Shown here in pieces: positions 24,987 to 32,462 of a stretch of 64,000 nucleotides of DNA. The first letter of the stretch is position 1; each line of letters starts with the position of its first letter. The notes beneath the pieces are model-generated. The model made no database searches and was not told the DNA's origin. It was given only the letters and a program-made list of their open reading frames with translations. Source of the stretch: Ferrimonas sp048263965 (GTDB lineage: Bacteria; Pseudomonadota; Gammaproteobacteria; Enterobacterales; Shewanellaceae); contig NZ_JBLXDO010000001.1 of NCBI RefSeq assembly GCF_048263965.1, positions 186,001 to 250,000 on the forward strand. The letters run 5' to 3'. The position numbers and the translations under genes are program-made.

Positions 24987-26543
24987 TCAGGCCAGCTTCA
25001 GGGAAACGGCGTCAGCCTTGGCGGCGCTGCGAGCGGCGTTGCGGCCGGTCACAACCCCTTCGGCCACGGCGCAGGCACCCAGTCGGGAGGCGCCGTGGAT
25101 GCCACCGGTGGCTTCACCGGCGGCGAACAGGCCTGGAATCGGTTTGTCGGAGATCAGGTGCAGTACCTGGGAGTGGGTGTTCACCCGAACGCCCCCCATG
25201 CAGTAGTGCACCTTGGGCCACATGCGTACCGCGTACCAGGGGCCTTGGGTCAGTTCGAACGCCTTCATCAGAGGACGACCAAACTGCTTGTCCTCACCGT
25301 CGCGCACATACTGGTTCCACTGGGCTACCTGGGCCTTCAGTTTCTCCGCTGGGATGCCATAGAGGCCAGCCAGCTCATCCAGGGTATCCGCCTTCTTAAT
25401 CACGTCGTACTTCAGGCCCCACTCCAGAGTCTGCGCCTTGGCCGCGCCCTTCTCATTGGTGAAACCGACGGGGTAAACCGGCTGACCCTGCGCGTCACGG
25501 CGAGTCATGATCGCTTCCGCTCGGGCCTTACGATCCGCCAGTTCATTGAAGAAACGCTCACCGGTGCGAACGTCGACCACAATGCCGTTCTGATAGGTGG
25601 CCGCGGTGTTGAACTGGGAGGCGGTACCGAAACCCTTTTCATCGGGGGAGGACCAGGGACCCAGTTGGATCTGGTCCAGGTGGATGGGGTTGGCACCGAT
25701 CAGCATCATCTGCTTGAGGGCGTCGGCATTGGCGCCAGGGTGATTGGTGGAGTCCAGCTCCGAGGTGAGCCTGGGTTGCTGCATCTGGCGGAAGGGGATG
25801 TCCCGGCCGAAACCACCGGTGGCCATGATCACTCCTTGGCGGGCACCCAGCAGTTTGTCCTTGCCGGTGCGCTCCTTGGGGAAGAAGTAACCGCTCTTGA
25901 CCTTCACGCCGATCACCCGGTGTTGCTCATCCTGGACGAAGGAGATCAGTTTGGTCTGCTTGTACATGGTGACGCCTGCCTTCTTCGCCGCAGCGATCAG
26001 GGGACGAATGATGCCGGCACCGGAGCTCTCCCTGGTTTGCAAGACCCGGGGGACGGAGTGACCACCGAAATGCTGGACGAAGGGTTTCCATACGGTGCCG
26101 TAGCTCTCCAACCAGCGGGCAGACTCTGCGGTACCGTCGCACACCAGTTTCAGCATCTCGGCATCGTTCATGCCGCGACCGGACTTGAGCATGTCGGACA
26201 CCATCAGCTCTACGCTGTCCTCAATGCTGGATTTGGCCTGGAGGCCGGAGCTGGCTACGGCCATGGCACCACCGTTGATGGTGGAGTTGCCGCCAAACAC
26301 CGGCATCTTGTCGATGACCAGCACCTTGGCACCCTCTTCGGCGGCCTGGACGGCGGCTGACATGCCGGCAAAGCCGGAGCCGACCACGATGATGTCAAAG
26401 ATCTCGTCAAACTTGGGGCTGGGGGAGGAGGTCGCGGCGGCGCTGGGGCCGGCGACCATCAGGCCGCCCACGCCGGCAGCCAGGGCGGCACCCTGCTTCA
26501 GCAGCGCCCGGCGTGAGGTGTTGGTGTTGTGTTGGTGACTCAT
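24987..26543 (-). CDS. Tat-exported UrdA/fumarate-reductase-like flavoprotein
   Basis: 518 residues from the ATG at 26543 (GGAGAA seven bases upstream; the frame extends to 26570). The Tat signal is 'TSRRALLKQGAALAAG'. FAD-binding GSGFAG is at 55-60 and 'GGNSTINGG' at 84-92. The active-site region 'QLGPWSSPDEKGFG' (293-306), 'GERFFNELADRKARAEAI' with the proton-donor Arg at about 338, HYCMGG (446-451) and 'GEATGGIHGASRLG' with Arg at about 487 match urocanate/acrylate-type reductases more than fumarate reductase, from memory. No haem motif or FMN-attachment domain is present; the haems are on the next gene's product. Likely a periplasmic terminal reductase of an unsaturated acid. Confidence 0.85.
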   Translation of the reverse strand: MSHQHNTNTSRRALLKQGAALAAGVGGLMVAGPSAAATSSPSPKFDEIFDIIVVGSGFAGMSAAVQAAEEGAKVLVIDKMPVFGGNSTINGGAMAVASSGLQAKSSIEDSVELMVSDMLKSGRGMNDAEMLKLVCDGTAESARWLESYGTVWKPFVQHFGGHSVPRVLQTRESSGAGIIRPLIAAAKKAGVTMYKQTKLISFVQDEQHRVIGVKVKSGYFFPKERTGKDKLLGARQGVIMATGGFGRDIPFRQMQQPRLTSELDSTNHPGANADALKQMMLIGANPIHLDQIQLGPWSSPDEKGFGTASQFNTAATYQNGIVVDVRTGERFFNELADRKARAEAIMTRRDAQGQPVYPVGFTNEKGAAKAQTLEWGLKYDVIKKADTLDELAGLYGIPAEKLKAQVAQWNQYVRDGEDKQFGRPLMKAFELTQGPWYAVRMWPKVHYCMGGVRVNTHSQVLHLISDKPIPGLFAAGEATGGIHGASRLGACAVAEGVVTGRNAARSAAKADAVSLKLA

Positions 26544-26586
26544 AGTTAATTCTCCAGTGCACCTTGGCATAGTGATGCCTCAACAC

Positions 26587-26602
26587 TGCAGCGGTCGTGC
26601 CA
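26587..26602 (-). promoter_or_regulatory. Sigma-54 promoter of the flavoprotein operon
   Basis: On the minus strand TGGCACGACCGCTGCA: -24 GG and -12 GC with ten bases between, seven-base TGGCACG box intact. The predicted start point is about 33 bases before the ATG at 26543. Confidence 0.85.
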
Positions 26603-26654
26603 CCCTGACCTGAAGCAGGGAAAAGGCCCGGATTCATGAGCCGCCCCTCATAAG

Positions 26655-26691
26655 CACGAAATGTCGGCTTGAGGCGCTACGAAATATGGTG
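26655..26691. promoter_or_regulatory. Activator-binding sites upstream of the flavoprotein operon
   Basis: ACGAAATATGGTG (26679-26691) is identical to both arms of the dyad near the porin gene. A weaker CACGAAATGTCGG lies at 26655. They are 50-105 bases upstream of the -24/-12 promoter, where sigma-54 activators bind. Assignment to the activator encoded at 29060 is inference. Confidence 0.65.
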
Positions 26692-26819
26692 ACTGGTTAC
26701 GAGTTGTTGGAGTGGTTTTCGTAAGATATGGCCAGGATGGGAAAGTTTCTTTTCTGTTGCGGGTGGTTGTTTGCGATTGCGATCTGTGAATTACGACATT
26801 TGGTAAATGCGAAACACGC

Positions 26820-26848
26820 AAAAGCCGGCCCTGGGGCCGGCTTTTCAA
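26820..26848 (-). terminator. Terminator of the ammonia-lyase-like gene
   Basis: AAAAGCCGGCC / GGCCGGCTTTT around CTGG, directly after the minus-strand stop. It separates this gene from the flavoprotein operon, which has its own promoter. Confidence 0.85.
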
Positions 26849-26862
26849 GGGTGAGAGAACCC

Positions 26863-28509
26863 TTAGTAGGCTTTCACAAACTCGGAAGAGGCCTGGAAGT
26901 CAGGAGTGTAAGGGCGATCCTTATCCACGAACTTAACCAGTTTGCGGTACTCCTTGTACATCTCGCCGGTGTCTTTACCCAGTTTCAGCATGGGGTTACC
27001 CATCTTACGCAGGTCGATGGCCTGGGCAGAGTGGAACAGCTCGAGGCCGAAGATGTAGCTCATGTTGTCGGCAATCTGGATCAGGTTGTCGGAAGCCAGC
27101 TTCAGGTTGGTGAAGGTGTCTTCGATGTTACCGGCGATGGCTACACCTTCGAAGCTGACAGGCTGAGCCAGTTGCTTGTTGCGTACGTGCAGATCCACGT
27201 AAGCCTTTTGAACCGCACCGAAGGCGTGACCCATGTTACCTGGCGCAGTCAGGAAACGGGGCAGGTGGGTGAAGTGGTCGTCAGACAGTCGGGTGGTGCG
27301 CATTACAGAGTTATGGGACACCTGGGTCATGGCCACACTCAGCTGCTGTACCGCCATGGCGACGGGCAGAGGGTTGAAGTTGGTGGTGGGGAACACACCG
27401 CCCTTGCCATCGATCAGGTATTTGGCGACCTGAGGCTTGTTAACGTACTCCTTGCCTGGGTTCAGCACCACGGCTGGGTTATCGTCAGAGGCGTTGATGT
27501 GGATGCTCAGCATCTTCTCCAGCTCGTCTGCCGCCTTTTCAGCCATGGCAAAGGTGTAGCCAGAGGTGCGGAAAGAGAGAGGGTCCTGCAGAGGACGATC
27601 CTTGTTCAGCTCCCACAGGTAGGAACCGTCCAGCTTGTTCAGGATGGTGTCGGCAGTGGCCTGAACATAGGGGAAAGGACGCACGTCGTTGGTCTGAGGC
27701 AGGAAGGGGGCAACGTTACCGTTCAGGCCTTCCAGAGACAGACCAAACAGGGTGGGGGCCACGTCCAGAACCTGTTCGGAGTCCTTCAGGGCCTGCATGG
27801 CGTAGGCGGTTGCGAAGGAGTTGTTGGAGAGGATGGAAAGGGCGTCCTTACCGATGGGGGACAGAGGCTTGATGCCCGCCTTCTTCATCGCCTTGGAGGA
27901 GCTCATTCGCTCGCCCTTGTAGTACACGTCCCACTCACCCAGCATGGCCAGGCCTACGTGAGAGGCCATCAGGATGTCCGCTTCGCCAACGGTGCCCTTG
28001 GAGGGAACCACGGGAACGATGTCGTTATCCAGGTAGGCTTCATAGAGATCGGCAACCACCGGCTGCACACCGGTCTGACCATGCAGCAGGGTGTTCAGAC
28101 GGACCACCATGCCCAGGCGAACCAGCTCGGCTGGCATGGGCTCACCGACACCGGCGGAGTGGGCACGCAGGGCGTTGTACTGGAATTCACGAGACGCCTT
28201 CAGAGCTTCTTCGGTCATTTCGCCGGAAGCGTCGAACAGCTTGTGGTCCTTGTTCAGGCCCACACCTACGGTCAGGCCGTAAACGGGCTTGCCCAGGCGT
28301 GCGGCGGTCATCAGGGTGTCGAAGGCTTTGTCCAGACGCTTGTGGGCTTTCTTGGCGATGTCCACGTTGGCGTCGCCTTTGGCGATGGCCCACGCCTGAT
28401 CAAGGGTCATGTCGAAACCGTTCAGGGCGATGGTATCCTTGGCCAGGGCGCTGCCAGCGCTCAGGCTAAGGGCAAGGGCAAGTGCGACTTTACTCGTTAC
28501 AGCTTTCAC
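26863..28509 (-). CDS. Exported HAL/PAL-family protein without the MIO triad
   Basis: 548 residues with a clear signal peptide (about 1-23, ending ALA), unusual for a normally cytoplasmic family. The fold signatures are present: 'PVYGLTVGVGLN' (76-87, catalytic Tyr loop), 'NALRAHSAGVGEP' (112-124, His as in histidine lyases), 'RLNTLLHGQTGV' (137-148), 'LQDPLSFR' (307-314) and 'SDDNPAV' (341-347). The invariant GSVG-ASG-DL that forms the MIO cofactor reads KGTVG-EA-DI (171-179): the Ala-Ser-Gly is gone and one residue is missing. The Tyr of QDxYS is Leu. The frame and flanks are otherwise intact, so this is divergence, not decay. Function unknown; standard deamination is unlikely. Confidence 0.85.
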   Translation of the reverse strand: MKAVTSKVALALALSLSAGSALAKDTIALNGFDMTLDQAWAIAKGDANVDIAKKAHKRLDKAFDTLMTAARLGKPVYGLTVGVGLNKDHKLFDASGEMTEEALKASREFQYNALRAHSAGVGEPMPAELVRLGMVVRLNTLLHGQTGVQPVVADLYEAYLDNDIVPVVPSKGTVGEADILMASHVGLAMLGEWDVYYKGERMSSSKAMKKAGIKPLSPIGKDALSILSNNSFATAYAMQALKDSEQVLDVAPTLFGLSLEGLNGNVAPFLPQTNDVRPFPYVQATADTILNKLDGSYLWELNKDRPLQDPLSFRTSGYTFAMAEKAADELEKMLSIHINASDDNPAVVLNPGKEYVNKPQVAKYLIDGKGGVFPTTNFNPLPVAMAVQQLSVAMTQVSHNSVMRTTRLSDDHFTHLPRFLTAPGNMGHAFGAVQKAYVDLHVRNKQLAQPVSFEGVAIAGNIEDTFTNLKLASDNLIQIADNMSYIFGLELFHSAQAIDLRKMGNPMLKLGKDTGEMYKEYRKLVKFVDKDRPYTPDFQASSEFVKAY

Positions 28510-28581
28510 TTCACTATCTCCAGCTTATCTATTGTTAGTCTGCGATGGACAGGGGGTTTCCCTCGTCTCTTGCCCTGTGGT

Positions 28582-28597
28582 TGCAGCTAGTGTGCCA
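28582..28597 (-). promoter_or_regulatory. Sigma-54 promoter of the ammonia-lyase-like gene
   Basis: On the minus strand TGGCACACTAGCTGCA, with -24 GG and -12 GC correctly spaced. Transcription would start about 60 bases before the ATG at 28509. Confidence 0.85.
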
Positions 28598-28649
28598 GCC
28601 GTGCCAAAGGGGGGGTTTGGCCGCAGAACTATGATCGGCGGCCCCAAGC

Positions 28650-28700
28650 TACGATATATCGTACATTCATTTACTGGATATCGTGGTTATCTACGAAATC
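28650..28700. promoter_or_regulatory. Activator-binding sites upstream of the ammonia-lyase-like gene
   Basis: A perfect 14-base palindrome TACGATATATCGTA (28650-28663), then half sites ATATCGTG (28678-28685) and TACGAAAT (28692-28699). They lie 53-105 bases upstream of the sigma-54 promoter and share the ACGA(A/T)ATAT core with the sites at 26679, 31969 and 31992. The remaining 28701-29059 is AT-rich and holds no gene; it should contain the activator's own promoter. Confidence 0.65.
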
Positions 28701-29059
28701 TAACCAAGGGCTTCTTTGGGTTGAGAGTGTGGCATCGTCACACTAAAGGAATAAGATGTCTCGGCCTAAGGATGTGAACAATATCAAAAAAATCGTACTT
28801 TGTGGGCTCAGGCTCAGAAAAACAAAACTGTGATCTAAAGCGTATTTTAAATTGAGTTAATAAGATAATAAACGCAAAAATAGCGGCGTATAAAATGGAA
28901 ATTAAGCCGACTCTTAATTAAGAGATTATAAAAATGATAGCGAGGCTTCATTTTTTAAAATTCCCTATATGGCTAAATATAAATACATGACCTGACCCCC
29001 GGTTTGCCCTGAGGCTGTGACTTACCATTACGAGACTTCGTAACTGCCTGAGCCTTTCC

Positions 29060-30595
29060 ATGTCTTCCGAACTGCGCTTTTTCTATGAGGTGACCCAGCG
29101 GCTGTCTGGTAGCCTTCAGCTGGAGTGCTCCCTCCAATCCTGCCTGGAGTACCTGGCGGACCACATTCCGGTGGATGGTATCTACATCAATATCTTCGTG
29201 GCGGAAAGCCAGGAGATTCAGATGTTGGCCCACGCCAATGCCGGTGGTGGGCAGCTGCTGGATCGGCGCATCGCCCTGACCCCCGAGATGTGTGAGGGGC
29301 TGACGGATCGGGAGCGCCCGCCCATCCGTATCCTGAACGCCATCGAGCAGGACAGCGTGACCCATCACGTGTTGTCTCAGCTGATCCCGGACGCCAAATC
29401 CGTGATGCTGCTGCGGATGCGCTGCGACGACTTCCACCTCGGGGTGGTGGGCCTCTACTCCAGGGAGGAGCACAGTTTTCGCCCCCGCCACGGGGATCTG
29501 CTGCAATCCCTGCATCAGCCTTTTGCCATGGTCACCGCCTTCAATCTGCAGGGGCGCAACCTGCTGGCGGAGAAGGCGCAACTGGAGGCGGAGAACCGCA
29601 GCCTGCGCCGGACCATGGACAGCCGGGATGAGGTGATTGGCGCCCACGCCGGGCTTAAGCAGGTGATGGAGCAGGTGGAAGCCATTGCGCCGCTGGACAG
29701 CACCGTGCTGATTCAGGGGGAAACCGGCAGTGGTAAAGAGGTGATCGCCAATGCCATCCACGTGCGCTCGGCCCGGGCGGGGCGTCCCTTCGTCAAGGTC
29801 AACTGTGGTGCCATCCCGGACAGCCTGATCGATTCTGAGCTCTTCGGTTATGAGAAGGGGGCCTTTACCGGCGCCGAGAAGCGCAAGCAGGGTTACTTCG
29901 AGCAGGCCAATGGTGGCACCATCTTCCTGGATGAGCTGGGGGAGTTGCCCCTGTCTGCCCAGGTTCGTCTGCTGAGGGTGCTCCAGAGCCGTACCATAGT
30001 CCGGGTTGGTGGTGTGGAGCCGGTAGAGCTGGATATCCGGGTGGTGGCCGCCACCCACAGGGATCTGCAACAGATGGTCAGGGCCGGCGGCTTCCGGGAA
30101 GATCTCTGGTACCGACTCAACGTGTTCCCCATCGCCATTCCTGCCTTGCGCCAACGTCGTGGCGACGTCCCCCTGCTGGTGCACCATCTGCTGGAGCAGT
30201 TCCGGGTGCGCTTCAAGCTGGAGCGACTCCCCAGTATCGCGCCGGAGCAGTTGTCGCGGCTGCAGAACTACGACTGGCCGGGCAATGTGCGTGAGCTGGT
30301 GAATGCGGTGGAGCGGGCGATGATTCAATCCAGGGGGGGCCCGCTGCAGTTCGACTTCCTGGCGCCGGGCAAACATGACCAGGTGCCCATCGCGTCCGGC
30401 GGCGAGACCGTGGTGATTGACCCCAGCCGCGCCGGGGATCATCTGGTGCCCCTGGACACCATGACTGCCAAGTACATTGAGCACGCCCTGCGCCTGACCG
30501 GCGGTAAGATCCACGGGCCGGGAGGCGCCGCCGAACGGCTGGAGATCCACCCCAATACCCTGCGCAGCCGGATGAAGAAGCTGGGGCTGATGTAG
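29060..30595 (+). CDS. Sigma-54 activator with GAF sensor, AAA+ and Fis-type HTH
   Basis: 511 residues. The N-terminal 1-170 is a GAF-like sensor with a short linker coil (168-185). The AAA+ domain follows: Walker A GETGSGKE (220-227), 'ELFGYEKGAFTGAEKRKQGYFEQANGG' with the sigma-54 contact loop GAFTGA (267-272), Walker B TIFLDELGEL (287-296) and 'RFREDLWYRLNV'-type sensor ('GFREDLWYRLNVFPI'). The end carries a Fis-like HTH ('GGKIHGPGGAAERLEIHPNTLRSRMKKLGLM'). It lies amid three units that each have a -24/-12 promoter, and is their likely activator, sensing a small molecule by GAF. It is divergent from the lyase-like gene. The ribosome site is weak. Confidence 0.92.
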   Translation: MSSELRFFYEVTQRLSGSLQLECSLQSCLEYLADHIPVDGIYINIFVAESQEIQMLAHANAGGGQLLDRRIALTPEMCEGLTDRERPPIRILNAIEQDSVTHHVLSQLIPDAKSVMLLRMRCDDFHLGVVGLYSREEHSFRPRHGDLLQSLHQPFAMVTAFNLQGRNLLAEKAQLEAENRSLRRTMDSRDEVIGAHAGLKQVMEQVEAIAPLDSTVLIQGETGSGKEVIANAIHVRSARAGRPFVKVNCGAIPDSLIDSELFGYEKGAFTGAEKRKQGYFEQANGGTIFLDELGELPLSAQVRLLRVLQSRTIVRVGGVEPVELDIRVVAATHRDLQQMVRAGGFREDLWYRLNVFPIAIPALRQRRGDVPLLVHHLLEQFRVRFKLERLPSIAPEQLSRLQNYDWPGNVRELVNAVERAMIQSRGGPLQFDFLAPGKHDQVPIASGGETVVIDPSRAGDHLVPLDTMTAKYIEHALRLTGGKIHGPGGAAERLEIHPNTLRSRMKKLGLM

Positions 30596-30612
30596 GGGGC
30601 GGACAAAGGAGC

Positions 30613-30638
30613 AAGCCGGGCAACTGCCCGGCTTTTTT
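30613..30638 (+). terminator. Terminator of the sigma-54 activator gene
   Basis: AAGCCGGGC / GCCCGGCTT with a TTTTTT tail. Confidence 0.85.
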
Positions 30639-30661
30639 GTGCCAGGAGTGTGTCGTTGGCA

Positions 30662-30690
30662 TAAAAAAGCCACCGCGCGAAGCGGTGGCA
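30662..30690 (-). terminator. Terminator of the porin gene
   Basis: On the minus strand GCCACCGC / GCGGTGGC with a TTCGC loop, then TTTTTT (AAAAAA at 30663-30668 on the plus strand). Confidence 0.8.
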
Positions 30691-30724
30691 AAAGGGTCAG
30701 GAAAATTGAACAGGGGAGAACGGG

Positions 30725-31861
30725 TTAGAAGTAGTAACCGAAGTTGATGTTGATACGCTGATCCCAGCCATCGCCGGCCTGAGGCAGGCCTACGTGATCA
30801 TCCATCTTGGTAGAGAAGGTCATGTTCTTACCCTGGATGAAGTCGGCCATGATGTAGATCGGGCCAGATGCGATGGCCATACCGGTGACGTTCTGGAAGC
30901 TGTCATCGAAGCTGGCGTCATCGGTATCCGGCGTCAGCATGCCGAAGTCGTTGTAGAACTTGATGCTGCCGAAGCTGGTGGGGATGGTCTTGGCGATGTT
31001 GAAGGAGTAGATCTGCGCTTTGGACGCCACTTCATATTGCCAGCCAGCGCCGCCCAGGCCGATCTTGTTGTTGTCCATGCCCTCTGGATTCTCGGCATCG
31101 AACTCATACTGCATCGCCTGAAGCTGCAGGTTCCAGCCCTGGTAGCTGGCATCCATGTGCAAAGCCACGGCGTAGCGGTCGCCGTTCTTCTCGGTCTTGG
31201 TGTTGTAGATCTGGCCGTACTCCAGGGAGTAGCCGGCCTTCACAGTCAGCTCGCCGCTGCTGTGCTTGTACACCTGGCGCAGGTTCAGCTGGTTGGTTTC
31301 CTGGTTGTTGTACTCGGTACCATTGACCACGCCGTTGTAGATGTCCGGGGCGTAGGCCTTGTTGTCACCGGAGTTGTATTCGCCGTTCTTGTAGAAGCCA
31401 AACTCGGTGGTCAGGTTGCCGCTGTGGTGCACGGCTTTGGCGCCCACATCGAAGTCATCTTCGAAGCCCAGGTAGTAGGGCAGGCCAAACCACCAGCTGT
31501 TGGAGATGAAGCCGGGGTTACCGAAGGGGGTCTTGTTCACACCCAGCTGGATCTGCAGATCGTCGTTCATCTGGTAGTAGCCGTAGCCCCACTTGATGAA
31601 ATGTTTGCCGGAAGCGAAGCGATATTCGCTGGACAGGCCCCACTTTCCGTGAGTGCCGTCAAATTTCAGAGTCAGAACGTCGAAATTAAAATCGCCGCCC
31701 TTGTCTTTTTGCTGGTCATCGTAAAAACGAAGGCCGTAATTAACTCGAACGGATCCGCCGATATTCATTCCATCTTCTGCCGCTGCATTCATCGCGAACA
31801 TCGAGGAGAACAGAGCGGAGATCACCAAAGCTGATTTGGTCAAACGCATGGGCATCATCAT
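30725..31861 (-). CDS. Outer-membrane porin-like beta-barrel protein
   Basis: 378 residues. The signal peptide (about 1-28) ends 'MNAAA'. The mature protein alternates polar and aromatic residues ('SVRVNYGLRFYDD', 'WGLSSEYRFASGKHFIKWGYGYYQ', 'LQIQLGVNKTPFG') and ends 'NINFGYYF', the terminal Phe recognised by BAM. It resembles a 16-strand general/substrate-specific porin. It has its own sigma-54 promoter and the 13-base activator dyad upstream, so it is co-regulated with the lyase-like and flavoprotein genes. A role in admitting the substrate of that pathway is inferred from regulation, not from sequence. Confidence 0.82.
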   Translation of the reverse strand: MMMPMRLTKSALVISALFSSMFAMNAAAEDGMNIGGSVRVNYGLRFYDDQQKDKGGDFNFDVLTLKFDGTHGKWGLSSEYRFASGKHFIKWGYGYYQMNDDLQIQLGVNKTPFGNPGFISNSWWFGLPYYLGFEDDFDVGAKAVHHSGNLTTEFGFYKNGEYNSGDNKAYAPDIYNGVVNGTEYNNQETNQLNLRQVYKHSSGELTVKAGYSLEYGQIYNTKTEKNGDRYAVALHMDASYQGWNLQLQAMQYEFDAENPEGMDNNKIGLGGAGWQYEVASKAQIYSFNIAKTIPTSFGSIKFYNDFGMLTPDTDDASFDDSFQNVTGMAIASGPIYIMADFIQGKNMTFSTKMDDHVGLPQAGDGWDQRININFGYYF

Positions 31862-31899
31862 ATTTACCTATAGAGTGTTTTTTGTTGTGGTAAATAGAG

Positions 31900-31915
31900 A
31901 GCAGGGGCCGTGCCA
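31900..31915 (-). promoter_or_regulatory. Sigma-54 promoter of the porin gene
   Basis: On the minus strand TGGCACGGCCCCTGCT: GG and GC at the -24/-12 spacing with an intact TGGCACG box. The predicted start is about 28 bases before the ATG at 31861. Confidence 0.85.
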
Positions 31916-31968
31916 AGAGAGAAAATACCCGCTTAGGAGGGAGATTGTTTGAATTATGAAGGGGAATG

Positions 31969-32004
31969 ACGAAATATGGTGGCCGCCATGTCACCATATT
32001 TCGT
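31969..32004. promoter_or_regulatory. 13-base inverted repeat, activator site upstream of the porin
   Basis: ACGAAATATGGTG (31969-31981) and CACCATATTTCGT (31992-32004) form a perfect inverted repeat with a ten-base spacer, 54-90 bases upstream of the porin sigma-54 promoter. The same 13 bases recur at 26679. It lies downstream of the DUF2956 stop, so it is intergenic. Confidence 0.7.
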
Positions 32005-32033
32005 GATTGCAACGATATTTCAACGCCACAGAG

Positions 32034-32366
32034 TCAGGCCATCAGCAGGTAGGCGACGAATCCCGCCCAACTGATCCCCAGCAGAATCCAGGGCAGGGGT
32101 TGTGACTTGGCGTCGCTGGACTCCGCCGGCGCAACCGCCTCCGGCTCGGCGTCGGCTTTGGCCCGGACCTGCTTCTTTTTCAGTTTGTCCCGCTCCCGGG
32201 CTTTGGCCTTCTCGCGTTTCTTGTACTCGGCGATCCCCTTCTCGATCCCCTTGGCGATGAGTCGGGTCTGCTCTTTGGTTTGCCCCGGTTTCTGGGTGGC
32301 CCGGGCGATCTTCTCCGCTTCAGCCACCACCTGGGGGGAGGGAGTGTGTTGATCTTTTTTGCTCAT
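32034..32366 (-). CDS. DUF2956-family protein, C-terminal TM
   Basis: 110 residues. The basic N-terminal part 'SPQVVAEAEKIARATQKPGQTKEQTRLIAKGIEKGIAEYKKREKAKARERDKLKKK' is the DUF2956 signature, common in Shewanella and Vibrio relatives. A single hydrophobic helix closes the protein ('LPWILLGISWAGFVAYLLMA'), so it is tail-anchored with a cytoplasmic basic domain. Function is unknown. It lies between the decaheme cytochrome and the porin, on the same strand as both; no sigma-54 promoter precedes it. Confidence 0.8.
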   Translation of the reverse strand: MSKKDQHTPSPQVVAEAEKIARATQKPGQTKEQTRLIAKGIEKGIAEYKKREKAKARERDKLKKKQVRAKADAEPEAVAPAESSDAKSQPLPWILLGISWAGFVAYLLMA

Positions 32367-32422
32367 GGGAACTCTGTTGTGATGCAGGGGAGGGCAGTGT
32401 AACTCAGGGAGGGCAGGCTTGA

Positions 32423-32450
32423 AACAGGGCCCCGGCTGGGGCCCTGTTGA
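32423..32450 (-). terminator. Terminator after the decaheme cytochrome gene
   Basis: AACAGGGCCCC / GGGGCCCTGTT around GGCT, with a short T tract on the minus strand. It lies 13 bases beyond the stop. Confidence 0.65.
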
Positions 32451-32462
32451 GGGTGGCTCAGG

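Noticed and set aside
26728..28590. Long plus-strand frame opposite the ammonia-lyase-like gene (620 codons)
   Set aside because: It is a shadow of the real gene on the minus strand, caused by GC-rich codon bias; no ribosome site and no family features. Other long antisense frames, such as those at 10490-8943 and 58383-60020, are the same.
28973..30691. Long minus-strand frame opposite the sigma-54 activator
   Set aside because: Antisense shadow; the plus-strand product has all AAA+ motifs.
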